Shown: positions 1-8,659 of the stretch, one piece after another | Layout: each line of letters begins with the position of its first letter | Numbering within the stretch: position 1 is the first letter of the stretch | Assembly: GCA_948957135.1 (NCBI GenBank) | Contig: CARDBT010000002.1 | Span: 91,583 to 155,582 of the forward strand | Source of the DNA: COE1 sp910588595 | Lineage (GTDB): Bacteria; Bacillota; Clostridia; Lachnospirales; Lachnospiraceae | Direction: 5' to 3' | Length of the DNA: 64,000 nt | Position numbers and translations under genes: made by a program | Notes under the pieces: generated by a model | Seen by the model: the letters and a program-made list of their open reading frames with translations, nothing else | Told to the model about the DNA's origin: nothing | Database searches by the model: none

Positions 1-16
1 TCTGAACAGTTCCTAA
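1..16. repeat. Solo end of a short mobile repeat
   Basis: The motif TGAACAGTTCCTAA matches the right terminus of the 88-bp inverted-repeat element at 34305-34392. Only this end is visible because the window starts here, so it could be one end of a whole copy lying mostly outside the window. Confidence 0.4.
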
Positions 17-59
17 AGTACGATTCGGATCGCAATGTGAGAAAGCAAATCTACGGGTG

Positions 60-188
60 TTAGAGTTCTATATATTCATAGTGCATCATCGCTGACTCCG
101 TGCCACACCATGCTCCAACAGCCATATCGAAAATCGTATCAAATTTCCAGCGTTCTTTTGAGGTGTCAAATCCGCTATCACCACCCAT
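60..188 (-). CDS. Small 42-residue ORF coupled to the FtsX-type permease
   Basis: A 42-codon frame begins with ATG immediately after the permease stop (TGAAATG), so ribosomes finishing the permease could reinitiate here. The product is acidic and aromatic-rich (ends HYEYIEL), with no signal peptide or membrane segment and one cysteine. I do not recognise it. It may be a genuine small protein, or the remaining part of a downstream gene cut by the repeat end at the start of the window. It has no separate strong ribosome binding site beyond the coupling. Confidence 0.35.
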   Translation of the reverse strand: MGGDSGFDTSKERWKFDTIFDMAVGAWCGTESAMMHYEYIEL

Positions 189-189
189 T

Positions 190-2619
190 TCACCCGTGAT
201 ACCGGATCCGCTCCACAAGAGACTCCCGCTTCACGTTCCTGCTCAGGACAAAGGACAGCACTGTCTGCAGCACTCCCATGAACAGAAGCAGAAACAGCAC
301 TTCCCTGACAGGAAAGTGGTAGATACCCAATCCGGCAAAGGAATTGGACTTGCAGTACCGGAACAGCGCATAGCCCAGCGGAATACCCGCAACAAGCGAC
401 ACCGCCGCTGTGCCTGCGCTGAGGAGGATCCCCTCCAGCTGGAGACTTTGATCCAGCTGTCTGTTTGTCATGCCGACTGCCTGCAGCACGCCAAACTCCT
501 GCTTTCTCGTGACAATGCTTGTGATCATCGTGTTTGCCATGTTCATAAAGCTGATAAACGCCACGATCACACAGATCAGATACACCGGCAGTTTTGTGAC
601 GCGCGTGGAGAGCTTTGCGATCGCAAGCTGGTCCTGATAGCTGTCGATCCTGATGTGTTCCGCCCCCTCTGCCAGCCGCTCCAGCGCTTCCCGGACAGCG
701 GCGGTATCTGCCGGTGCACAGTCGATCCAGATATCACAGTTGGTATCGCCCGTAAAGCCCATTTTTTCATAGGTGTCCCTCGTCATAGCCATGTTCGCCC
801 CCAGATACCGGAACGAGGCGATCATCTGCGGATTCCAGACCTTCTCCTGCACGCCGTCATAGAGTGAAAAATGATAGGTTCCGCCAATCTCAAAGCCACC
901 GTCTTCCAAATAGAACTCCGTTCCATAGCACACCGCATCCTGCGCGCTCATCGCATCATAGTCCAGTCCCTCCACCTCGTCATTCCTCACCGCCCTGTCA
1001 AAGTCCTCCCTTCCAAGGACCAGGATGCCATAGACATCTCCCGTCCGCTCTCCCGCCGCGTCCGTCTGTTCCGCATAGACTATGCGCTGCGTCCTGACAT
1101 CTGTCACACCGGGAATCGCCCAGATCCTTTGTACAAGCTCCTCATCCAGGGGATTTGCCCGCAGGATATGATCCAGATTGTTCTCGGGGTATGCCTCGTC
1201 CTCCAGCCTGAACTGCAGCTGCAGCTGAAACTGCCCATGCCACACTTCCGCCCTCGCCATGTACTCTGCGTCCATGTTTCCCAGCCAGTTTGCGAGCACG
1301 ACGAAGAGCACGCAGGAGAGCCCCATCGTCAAGATTGTTGACACCGTGCGCTTTTTGTGGCTGGCGAGGTTTGCAAGCGTGAGTGTGACGACATTCAGCT
1401 CATGCCGCCCCCGCCGCAGTCCTCCCGCCCCGGCCGCATCCATATAGCGCATCGCTTCCACCGCGGAGACTGACGCCACCACGCGCATCGGTTTCCTCAG
1501 CGCGATCCGCACCGTCACAAGCGCGAGCGCCGCCATCAGGATCAGCAGCGGCACACTCAAAACTGACACTCCTGTCATTTTTAGCGTGATGCCGCCGGCG
1601 TTCATCTCCTTTATGATGACTGCGAGCGCTGCCCTTGCCGCCGCGATCCCCAGAAGCATCCCGACCGGTACACCGACACCTGCCAGGTACATGCCTTCCC
1701 GCAGAATGATCTGCCGCATCTGCCGCCTCGTGGCGCCGACTGCCTTGAGTCTTCCATACTCCTGTATCTTCTGTATGACGCCGACCTGAAAAATATTGTA
1801 GACTACGATCACCGAAAAGAAAACGACACCTGCACAGGTCAGCGCACAGACCGCGATCGTCTCCGTTCCCGGATTCAGTCTCCAGTGCAGATAGTTGTTG
1901 TTGGCTGCGACATCCCGCTCGTCAATGCCGCAGCGGACTGCCAGCGACCGCATCACCTCCTCGCTGTTGTCAAACGTGAGATCCAGGCTTTCGTCAAGGC
2001 TGAACAGCACTTTATAGCGCCTGTCTGCCGCCGCGACAGACTTCTCATAATATTTTACGGACGTGCACGCCGCCATAAAATCTGTCTCGATCTCTCCCTG
2101 CCGCAAAAGACCGCAGATGACAAACTCCTCTGGCTTGTACGTTGATCTCAGATCCGTCCGGAGTGCGATCGTGACCCGGTCGCCGATCCGGGGATCCTCC
2201 ACCCCAAGCTGCCTGAAAAACATCGGTGCGGCGGCAATCTCGTTTTCCGCCTCCGGATAGCGTCCCTCCACTATGGCGTTCTCCGTGTGGGACATCGCCC
2301 TCGCCTTCTCGTCCATGCAAGTCAGGATCAACGTCTTATCACTGTCCACCTCCGCATAGTCCGCGCTCAGTCCGATCTCCTCAAATGCCGCATAACGCCT
2401 CATCTCCTCGATACTTTCCATCGTCACGTCCCGGTAGACGCCATAAAATTCCCCGTACAGCTCCGCCGCGTTCACAAGCTGCAGCCTGATGATGCCGTAC
2501 CCCGCACCCGAAACGGCTGTCAGGAGCAGCGTCGTGAGCGCGATCGAGATGATGATCAGAATGCTGCGCGTCCTGTCCTTTTTCACATTTGCCTTTGCAA
2601 TCTCTGTTATCGTACTCAC
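190..2619 (-). CDS. ABC transporter permease, FtsX/MacB type, two FtsX domains
   Basis: Membrane subunit of an ABC exporter or mechanotransmission system. A transmembrane helix near residues 18-40 is followed by a large extracytoplasmic region. A three-helix FtsX domain follows at about 255-375, then a second extracytoplasmic domain of about 250 residues and a second FtsX domain at about 680-800. This 8-10 helix layout at 809 residues is usual for Gram-positive FtsX-family permeases linked to two-component systems (BceB/VraG-like or lipoprotein-handling). The start is GTG at 2619, overlapping the ATPase stop (GTGA), which indicates translational coupling to the ATPase upstream. The substrate cannot be read from sequence; antimicrobial peptide sensing or resistance is an inference from the neighbouring kinase and regulator. 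Confidence 0.9.
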   Translation of the reverse strand: MSTITEIAKANVKKDRTRSILIIISIALTTLLLTAVSGAGYGIIRLQLVNAAELYGEFYGVYRDVTMESIEEMRRYAAFEEIGLSADYAEVDSDKTLILTCMDEKARAMSHTENAIVEGRYPEAENEIAAAPMFFRQLGVEDPRIGDRVTIALRTDLRSTYKPEEFVICGLLRQGEIETDFMAACTSVKYYEKSVAAADRRYKVLFSLDESLDLTFDNSEEVMRSLAVRCGIDERDVAANNNYLHWRLNPGTETIAVCALTCAGVVFFSVIVVYNIFQVGVIQKIQEYGRLKAVGATRRQMRQIILREGMYLAGVGVPVGMLLGIAAARAALAVIIKEMNAGGITLKMTGVSVLSVPLLILMAALALVTVRIALRKPMRVVASVSAVEAMRYMDAAGAGGLRRGRHELNVVTLTLANLASHKKRTVSTILTMGLSCVLFVVLANWLGNMDAEYMARAEVWHGQFQLQLQFRLEDEAYPENNLDHILRANPLDEELVQRIWAIPGVTDVRTQRIVYAEQTDAAGERTGDVYGILVLGREDFDRAVRNDEVEGLDYDAMSAQDAVCYGTEFYLEDGGFEIGGTYHFSLYDGVQEKVWNPQMIASFRYLGANMAMTRDTYEKMGFTGDTNCDIWIDCAPADTAAVREALERLAEGAEHIRIDSYQDQLAIAKLSTRVTKLPVYLICVIVAFISFMNMANTMITSIVTRKQEFGVLQAVGMTNRQLDQSLQLEGILLSAGTAAVSLVAGIPLGYALFRYCKSNSFAGLGIYHFPVREVLFLLLFMGVLQTVLSFVLSRNVKRESLVERIRYHG

Positions 2620-3302
2620 CGCATCTCCCCCACCTTTCCGTCCTCGATCACGATCACCCTGTCGGCTGATTGGGCGATATCTTCATCATGCGTGATCATC
2701 ACAAGCGTCTGCCCATACTTTTGCGCGGACATCTTCATCAATCCTATCACCTCGTCGCTCGTCCTCGAGTCCAGATTGCCTGTCGGCTCATCCGCAAAAA
2801 CGATATCCGGCCTTGTCGACAGTGCCCTCGCGATCGCCACGCGCTGCTGCTGACCGCCCGAAAGCGTGTTTGGCAGATTATGGATCTTGTCATCGAGCCC
2901 CAGCGTGCCCACGATATCTCTCACAAAAGCTGTGTCGCATCTCCTTCCGTCGAGCCCGGCAGGCAGCACGATATTCTCCCACACATTGATCGACGAGACC
3001 AGATTAAACGCCTGAAAGACAAACCCCATCTTCCGCCTGCGGAAAACGGCAAGGGCGTCCTCCTTCAGCGAAAAGAGTTCCATGTCACCCACATACACCT
3101 TTCCGCCCGTCGGATAGTCAAGTCCCCCCAGCAGGTGCAGCAGCGTGCTCTTTCCGGAACCTGATTTTCCCACGACTGCCACAAACTCCCCCCGCCCAAT
3201 GGCAATATTGACGTCATCCACCGCCCGCACCTCATTCTCTCCCGCACCGTAATATTTGCACAAGTGCTCTGTCCTCAAGATTGTGTCCATGTTCATCTTC
3301 AT
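2616..3302 (-). CDS. ABC transporter ATP-binding protein, LolD/MacB type
   Basis: Energises the FtsX-type permease encoded immediately downstream. Walker A GKSGSGKST, Q-loop region (GFVFQAFNL), signature LSGGQQQRVAIARAL and Walker B FADEPTGNLD are all present, and the length of about 228 residues fits the family. I start it at ATG 3302 because AGGAGG lies nine bases upstream. A start seven codons earlier would place the ribosome binding site inside the gene. It follows the sensor kinase gene by about 130 bases, so the five genes from 6631 down to 190 probably form one functional unit. Confidence 0.93.
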   Translation of the reverse strand: MKMNMDTILRTEHLCKYYGAGENEVRAVDDVNIAIGRGEFVAVVGKSGSGKSTLLHLLGGLDYPTGGKVYVGDMELFSLKEDALAVFRRRKMGFVFQAFNLVSSINVWENIVLPAGLDGRRCDTAFVRDIVGTLGLDDKIHNLPNTLSGGQQQRVAIARALSTRPDIVFADEPTGNLDSRTSDEVIGLMKMSAQKYGQTLVMITHDEDIAQSADRVIVIEDGKVGEMR

Positions 3303-3432
3303 CAAAAATATCCTCCTATCCATACTGCCATTATCCCACCGTTTTCTTTCAATCTGCTTTCAAAATACAAAAAAAGCCTTACAGATTTGTAAGACTTTTT
3401 CCAAGTATCGTTCTTCCCCTCAACTGCAGCCG

Positions 3433-5037
3433 CTACAACAGATACGGCAGCTGGAACACAAAGCAGCTCCCCTGCCTCCCATGCCGCGGCGCCGCGACCA
3501 CAAGCGTCCCTTCATGCCTCGATGCGATCTCGCGCGCCAGGTACAGCCCCACGCCGGAACCAGACTCCCTCTGCACCGTCTCCGCCTCGCCCCTGTAAAA
3601 GCGCTGAAAGATCTTATTCCACTCTTTTCTGGGGATTCCAATACCTTCGTCCTCGATCTCAACGCGCACATAAACTGTCATCCGAATCATGCGGATCGTG
3701 ACCGTCGTCCGACGCGCACTGTATTTCACCGCGTTTTCCAGCACATTCAGAAACGCCTCGCACAGCCATCTCGCATCATGCAGCACCCGGATCTGCTGCA
3801 GTTCCTCCTCCGCCTCCAGCCCGATCTCGATCTCCCGCTCCTCCGCCCTGGAATAGATGCGGTTCACAGCGAGCAGGATCGTGTCAAACAGCTTCCGCTT
3901 CTCCTTCCTGAGTTCGATCATACCCGTCTCCATGCGCGAAATATTGACCAGCGCCGACACCAGCTCCTCCAGCCGCAGGATCTGGACACCGCACCGCCCC
4001 AAAAACTCCTGACGTTCCATCTCATTCAGATCGCCGGACTGCAGGACCTCGAAACTGGTCTTGAGCGCCGCGACCGGTGTCTTGAGCTGATGCGAGATGT
4101 CCGTCACAAGCGCTTTCGTCCCCTCCCGCTCCGCGCCAGCCTGCAGTCCAAACAACTCGATACTGTCAGCCAGTGCATCAAACTCCATCAGCAGGCGTCC
4201 CAGATCCTCATCGGCGTCCTCCAGCACGTGTAACAGTTCAGCCTCCGGCTTCCTGTTGCAAGCGTCAAGGCATGCAAAAACCGCTTCGCGGTTGGCTTGA
4301 CGCATCTCAACCCTATGCTTTCTCACGGACTTTGCAGCGTAGTGCGAAGTCCTGGGCTGAACTGTTACCAGCATGTTCCGTCTGCCCTCAGCCGCCCCTG
4401 CGTACGCATCTGTCTCACTGGCAATCTGCCAGGAAGCTTTTCCTTTTTTTGTGTGTTGGGCATCTGTCTCACTGGCAATCTGCCAGGGAGCTTTTTCCTT
4501 TCCAGCGTGCCGGGCATCCATCAGTTTAAGTCGATAATCCTTCTCTGCACACGTACTTCCCCTGCGTGGATGTGCATACAAACCGCCCCCAGCGCTATCG
4601 CGCAGTGCAGTCACACGCTCCTGCAGTCGGAGCAGTTCCAGTTTCCGCATCTGCTCACGCTTTTTGTCCGTCAGCAAGAGCAGCGCCACAAATCCAACAG
4701 AAACCAGCAGAAATATCGCGATGATCACTGCCCAGTCAAGATACAGGGATTTTTTGTAACGGTTTGCAAAATCTGCGTGAAATCCATACAAAGCCAGGCG
4801 CCGCTCTGCATCTGCAGCATCCGCCAGGCGCTGTCCTTTCAACAGTCCTGTCACAATATCGACGGATTCCCTTTCTTCACCCGGCTGTTCCAGCACCGCA
4901 TAAAGGATCTCCATCTTTTCCTCATAATCGCGCTGCGCCTGAACCATCAGTATCATTGCCGGCAGCGCCATTGCAATAAATATCAATGCCGCCTTTACAA
5001 AAGATTTCTTATTATAATTTCTTATCTTGTTTTTCAC
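3433..5037 (-). CDS. Sensor histidine kinase with an inserted repeat-encoded segment
   Basis: Membrane sensor kinase. A first membrane helix (about 14-33), a short external loop (35-100) and a second helix (101-123) are followed by a HisKA domain with DISHQLKTP (His about 316), N-box NVLENAVKYS (about 431), G1 DEGIGIP and G2 GSGVGLYL. Residues of about 150-260, between helix two and HisKA, are unlike a normal kinase linker. They are Lys/Arg/Ala-rich and encoded by an inverted-repeat element plus two 54-bp tandem repeats, all in frame. Catalytic motifs are intact, so the kinase may still work with a lengthened linker. Its partner is the OmpR-type regulator at 5951-6631. Input signal unknown. 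Confidence 0.9.
   Translation of the reverse strand: MKNKIRNYNKKSFVKAALIFIAMALPAMILMVQAQRDYEEKMEILYAVLEQPGEERESVDIVTGLLKGQRLADAADAERRLALYGFHADFANRYKKSLYLDWAVIIAIFLLVSVGFVALLLLTDKKREQMRKLELLRLQERVTALRDSAGGGLYAHPRRGSTCAEKDYRLKLMDARHAGKEKAPWQIASETDAQHTKKGKASWQIASETDAYAGAAEGRRNMLVTVQPRTSHYAAKSVRKHRVEMRQANREAVFACLDACNRKPEAELLHVLEDADEDLGRLLMEFDALADSIELFGLQAGAEREGTKALVTDISHQLKTPVAALKTSFEVLQSGDLNEMERQEFLGRCGVQILRLEELVSALVNISRMETGMIELRKEKRKLFDTILLAVNRIYSRAEEREIEIGLEAEEELQQIRVLHDARWLCEAFLNVLENAVKYSARRTTVTIRMIRMTVYVRVEIEDEGIGIPRKEWNKIFQRFYRGEAETVQRESGSGVGLYLAREIASRHEGTLVVAAPRHGRQGSCFVFQLPYLL
4230..4368. repeat. Inverted-repeat element inserted in the sensor kinase gene
   Basis: A 14-bp perfect inverted repeat, GTAACAGTTCAGCC, bounds this segment (4230-4243 and 4355-4368). 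Inside it is a second stem (GCGTCAAG with CTTGACGC) and a small hairpin (AACCGC-ttc-GCGGTT). It sits in the coding region without breaking the frame. The layout resembles a small palindromic (REP or MITE-like) element. Confidence 0.65.
4406..4513. repeat. Two 54-bp tandem repeats in frame in the kinase gene
   Basis: Units begin at 4406 and 4460, and the leading GCATC recurs at 4514, giving an exact 54-bp (18-codon) period. Each contains CTGGCAnnnTGCCAG-type dyad symmetry. They encode two copies of an 18-residue peptide ending WQIASET (kinase residues about 174-209). Confidence 0.85.
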
Positions 5038-5071
5038 TTCCCATCATAACCGTTCGCGCAAAGCATCCCTT

Positions 5072-5851
5072 TCATATCTTGAATTTCCGGGACAACAGTT
5101 TCCTGCGCATGCACCAGTAGACAATAGCACCCACAGGAATCGCAAAGATAAACTTCCTGAATCCGCCGCTGTAAATCTTAAAGGAGGACAGGACAAACCA
5201 GATCACGCTCCCGCCTATATGAAAGTTGGCAGGCGCTACCTGTATCCAGAATCCTATAAAAGTCAGCGCTGCCGCGAGCCAGACGCCAAACAGCCGCGGA
5301 CGTTTCCGAAGGATATCGACTACCGTGACAATGATAAAGAGATAAGACAGTATACTAAGAACCAACAATCCCCACTGGAGGGCGGAATTCTCCCTGGCAG
5401 TCGTGAACCCTCCGCTGATCAGCACAGGCTCGGCGCCAACATTGATATCGAACCGATATATGCCCTCTCCGATATCGTCAGACCGGTAAGTCAGCGTGAT
5501 CGTGTATGACTGCTCCTGGGTGTATACATAATACTGTGCCTGACAGACAAGGGAATTCCCGGATTGGTTAAAATTCTTTTTCGTGTTGATAGACCTCAGT
5601 TTCGCAGTGTGCCCGTCCGATCTCTCCCAGAGACGGCGGACCGTCTCGTAGGATTCATCAAATTCCTCCCGGGTGACAATACCTGGATACATGGCTTGAA
5701 AGATCGCGTCGGCATCATCCTCATTGAGCGCCTCGATCAAGTGCTCTAACTCCTGATCCATGTCCTCTCTTTTCAGCATATCCGAGCAGCCTGACAGCAC
5801 ACAGCATAACAGAATAGAAAGAAGCACTGTTACTACATTTGTTTTTTTCAT
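5072..5851 (-). CDS. Lipoprotein with C-terminal membrane segments
   Basis: Exported lipoprotein of unknown role. From ATG 5851 the product begins MKKTNV, followed by a hydrophobic stretch and lipobox LSGC. An acidic N-terminal domain of about 115 residues (NTF2/DUF-like helical start, EHLIEALNEDDADAI) and a beta-rich part follow. About three C-terminal hydrophobic segments and a basic tail (RRKLLSRKFKI) complete it. The start was chosen because GGGGGG lies nine bases before this ATG. It is placed between the regulator gene and the kinase gene, so it probably belongs to the same signalling unit, perhaps as a sensor accessory. No family was recognised with certainty. Confidence 0.75.
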   Translation of the reverse strand: MKKTNVVTVLLSILLCCVLSGCSDMLKREDMDQELEHLIEALNEDDADAIFQAMYPGIVTREEFDESYETVRRLWERSDGHTAKLRSINTKKNFNQSGNSLVCQAQYYVYTQEQSYTITLTYRSDDIGEGIYRFDINVGAEPVLISGGFTTARENSALQWGLLVLSILSYLFIIVTVVDILRKRPRLFGVWLAAALTFIGFWIQVAPANFHIGGSVIWFVLSSFKIYSGGFRKFIFAIPVGAIVYWCMRRKLLSRKFKI

Positions 5852-5950
5852 TGAAATTCCCCCCAACTTATTTTTTAGACTCTCAACGTCCCTATTTGCC
5901 TTTTCCCGCGAGATGATACTTTGTCAGATGTGCACAAATTTGCCGCGCAT

Positions 5951-6631
5951 TCAGATCCGAAACACATATCCGATCCCCCTCACATTCTTGATATACTGCG
6001 GCTTTGCCGGATCCTCCTCGATCTTCTCGCGCAGGCGGCGAACCATGACCGCCACCGTGTTCTCCTCCACAAAATCTCCCTCCACGTCGAAAAGAAAGTC
6101 CAGGATCTGCCCCTTCGACAGGATCTGATTTGGACTCTGCACAAACAGCAGCAGCAGCTTCCACTCCGTTTTGGTGAAAAACAGCTCTTCACTCTCCTTC
6201 CACGCGCGCATCTCATTTATGCTGACCCGAAGCTTTCCAAAAGACAGCAAACGATCCTCGCCTTTCCTGTTCCGCCCAAAATACGCCTGCACTTTCAGTG
6301 TCAGCACGGACAGGGAAAACGGCTTTGCCATGTAATCATCCGCCCCCGCGCTGTACCCCATCACATAATCCGTCTCACTGTCGAGGGCAGTCAGACACAA
6401 GATATAGATATCACTATCGTTTTTTCGCACCTTCGCTATAAAATCCAGACCGCTGCCGTCCGGCAGCGTGAGGTCACAGATCAACATCTGCGGCTGGTGC
6501 CTTTCAAGCAGCTGCTGCGCCTCGCGGATGCTGCCGCACGCATATACCTGATACCCTGCCTTTTCCAACGTAAAGCACACCCCGCGGTTTACGCTCTCCT
6601 CGTCCTCGAGCAATAAAATGACACCTTCCAC
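5951..6631 (-). CDS. Response regulator, OmpR/PhoB family
   Basis: Transcription factor partner of the kinase at 3433-5037. The receiver domain (1-120) has the acidic pair LEDEE, phosphoacceptor Asp in LICDLTLPDGSG (about 52), Thr/Ser in CLTALD and Lys in YMAKPFSL. The C-terminal winged helix (about 130-226) ends with RGIGYVFRI, the standard end of a Trans_reg_C domain. Length 226 is typical. It is the first gene of the unit and its promoter must lie in the long AT-rich gap upstream. The likely target is the adjacent ABC transporter, by analogy with BceRS-type modules. Confidence 0.93.
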   Translation of the reverse strand: MEGVILLLEDEESVNRGVCFTLEKAGYQVYACGSIREAQQLLERHQPQMLICDLTLPDGSGLDFIAKVRKNDSDIYILCLTALDSETDYVMGYSAGADDYMAKPFSLSVLTLKVQAYFGRNRKGEDRLLSFGKLRVSINEMRAWKESEELFFTKTEWKLLLLFVQSPNQILSKGQILDFLFDVEGDFVEENTVAVMVRRLREKIEEDPAKPQYIKNVRGIGYVFRI

Positions 6632-7465
6632 AAAAATGCTCCTTTTTCAAAAAAACAAGGACTCCGCCCTGCTCTCCCTTCGAGTTATTCAATCCTGAAA
6701 TTCTCTGCCTTTTCATCTGTGACCAGTCCGGTCGGCGCTCCTGAAAACTGATGATTTTATGCTAACTCTCATTTGTCAGACGCGGTGGAATCTCTGTTCA
6801 AGAGCATGAATTCTTTGATTTCATGCTATCCATACCCGATATTCTCTGACGTGCTCTGTTATTCTGCCGTCCTCTCTTTTGATATCTTAACACATTTTCC
6901 CTCTAAATACCACTGAAAATATGGATTTTGTCACGGCAAACGCAAGCTTTGTGAATAAAATGTAACTACTCATGTTGATGCAACATATGAAATCATTTTA
7001 TTCTAAAGCGCTTGCTTTTGCAGGTGGTTAGTACTGTTTATCTGTATATTTTTATATAATTTTTGCAACAAACACAGTTCATTTTTTTAAATAGGGGGCA
7101 TGCGTTTACCCTGTCCAATTTCTCCTCACTGCACACTAAAACACTATCGTTTATTCCTATGTCAAGTACGCCAGGTCGACAAAGATTATGACTTTTTCTT
7201 ATATCAACTTTAATTGAACAAATCCAGAAAACTACACAAAAGATTTTACATTTTGTATTTCACTCGCGGACAAAACAAATACAAAATCTCAACTGTATCG
7301 TTTTATGGCGGACAAATTTATGCAACATTTCAAACTTGCTCATTTATAATGATCAATCTGTTTACAAATACTGTCCACACCTTCAAGCCTAAAAACGATG
7401 CAAAAAAGATTAGCGTACTCAGAATCCGTTCAAATTTTTATTCGAATAAATATTCGATTATCATA
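6632..7465. other. Long AT-rich non-coding region
   Basis: About 830 bases without a convincing gene. An 89-codon + strand frame at 7214-7483 has no ribosome binding site and low-complexity content. Visible structure: an 8-bp dyad AGCATGAA/TTCATGCT at 6803-6827, and a palindrome TCGAATAAATATTCGA at about 7442-7458 next to the promoter of the following gene. It should hold the promoter of the - strand regulator operon. Confidence 0.6.
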
Positions 7466-7494
7466 TTGACATCAGAACAATAGTTTGATATCAT
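7466..7494 (+). promoter_or_regulatory. Sigma-A type promoter for the Rpn-family gene
   Basis: TTGACA at 7466-7471, a 17-bp spacer, and TATCAT at 7489-7494, about 80 bases before the ATG at 7579. A palindrome immediately upstream could be an operator. Confidence 0.7.
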
Positions 7495-7578
7495 AATCTC
7501 AGAACATATATTCACACACTAAAACATATAGCAAAATGGTGTAAGCTATGTTACTATACGAATAAGAGGAGCTTGTAA

Positions 7579-8595
7579 ATGGGTACAAAAGACATTACAG
7601 AAAAGCAGCTGGCTGACTACAACGACGTGTTTGCCGACATCATAAACGGCGTATTGTTCGGCGGTGAACAGGTGGTCCTGGAACATGAATTGCGGAATGC
7701 CAAGGACAAAAGCCAGTACAAATTCAACAACACGATCCATGAACAGGAACGTGACCTGTCCAAACACTGGATCCCGCACAGGATCTGTTTTGCACTGTTC
7801 GGATTTGAGCACCAGACGGCTCCGGAGCCATACACCCCGATGCGGGTGATCGGGTACGACGGCGCTTCCTACCGCGGGCAGCTGACAAAACCTGAACGGG
7901 ATAAGCCGAAATATCCCGTCGTCACCATCGTGCTGTATTTCGGCACCAAACACTGGAACCAGCCCAGAAGTCTACATGAGTGCATGCGGATTCCAAAACG
8001 GCTGGAACCGTTCGTCAATGACTATAAGATCAATCTTGTGGAAGTCGCTTTCCTGGATGATCAGCTCGACAACTTCCACAGCGATTTCCGCATTGTTGCC
8101 GAATACTTTGTCAACAAGCGCAAAAACACAGACTATATACCCAGTGCACAGGAGATCAGGCATGTGGATGCATTTCTGAAACTGATGCAGGCACTGGAAG
8201 GGGACGACAGATACGAGGAAGTACTGCACACACTACAAAGTGAAGGAAAAAAGGAGGGTGTCAAAATGAGCGAGGTATTGGATAGAATTGAAAACAGAGG
8301 GATCATCATCGGCGAAAAACGCGGCATCTCCATCGGTGAGAAACGTGGCATCTCTATCGGTGAGAAACGCGGTATCTCCATCGGCGAAAAACGCGGCATC
8401 TCTATCGGTGAGAAACGCGGCATCTCCATCGGCAGTGAAAAAATGGCAAATGCGATCAATACACTCAATTCGATCCTGCTAAAACAAAACCGACTCGATG
8501 ACTTAAAACGTGCAACCGCCGATTTTGATTATCAGAAACAGCTTCTGTGCGAATATGGTCTCTATAACGACGAAGACTATCTGACAAAGGAGTGA
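7579..8595 (+). CDS. Rpn-family PD-(D/E)XK nuclease / recombination-promoting protein
   Basis: Belongs to the Rpn (PDDEXK transposase-like) family of DNA nucleases that promote RecA-independent recombination and in some cases act in phage defence. The N-terminal nuclease-like domain (about 10-200) has the family's RVIGYDGASYRGQ and PVVTIVLYFG-KHWNQPRSLHE segments. Residues 241-288 are six tandem octapeptides (GISIGEKR type) in place of the Gly-Lys-Glu coil seen in relatives, and a helical tail ends the protein. AGAGGAG lies just before the ATG. It stands alone between an AT-rich gap and a convergent radical SAM gene. The repeats are prone to change in copy number. Family call is good; biological role is inferred. 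Confidence 0.85.
   Translation: MGTKDITEKQLADYNDVFADIINGVLFGGEQVVLEHELRNAKDKSQYKFNNTIHEQERDLSKHWIPHRICFALFGFEHQTAPEPYTPMRVIGYDGASYRGQLTKPERDKPKYPVVTIVLYFGTKHWNQPRSLHECMRIPKRLEPFVNDYKINLVEVAFLDDQLDNFHSDFRIVAEYFVNKRKNTDYIPSAQEIRHVDAFLKLMQALEGDDRYEEVLHTLQSEGKKEGVKMSEVLDRIENRGIIIGEKRGISIGEKRGISIGEKRGISIGEKRGISIGEKRGISIGSEKMANAINTLNSILLKQNRLDDLKRATADFDYQKQLLCEYGLYNDEDYLTKE
8299..8442 (+). repeat. Six 24-bp tandem repeats inside the Rpn gene
   Basis: Period 24 bp, with units varying only at synonymous or near-synonymous positions (ggcgaaaaacgcggcatctc alternating with ggtgagaaacgtggcatctc). All are in frame, so slippage would change protein length without a frameshift. Confidence 0.92.
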
Positions 8596-8596
8596 A

Positions 8597-8626
8597 ACAA
8601 GACCGCCGCTTTCGCGGTGGTCTTGT
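8597..8626. terminator. Bidirectional hairpin between convergent genes
   Basis: ACAAGACCGCCGC, loop TTTC, GCGGTGGTCTTGT: a 13-bp stem between the Rpn gene (+) and the radical SAM gene (-). The T-run is weak on both sides. Confidence 0.7.
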
Positions 8627-8659
8627 CATCCATACATAGTTCTAGAATATGCCTATCAG

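Noticed and set aside
7214..7483. An 89-codon + strand frame in the AT-rich gap
   Set aside because: No ribosome binding site, overlaps the promoter of the next gene, and has unstructured low-complexity content.
8299..8442. Regular 24-bp repeats considered as a CRISPR array
   Set aside because: The units are directly abutting with no spacers and encode an in-frame octapeptide.
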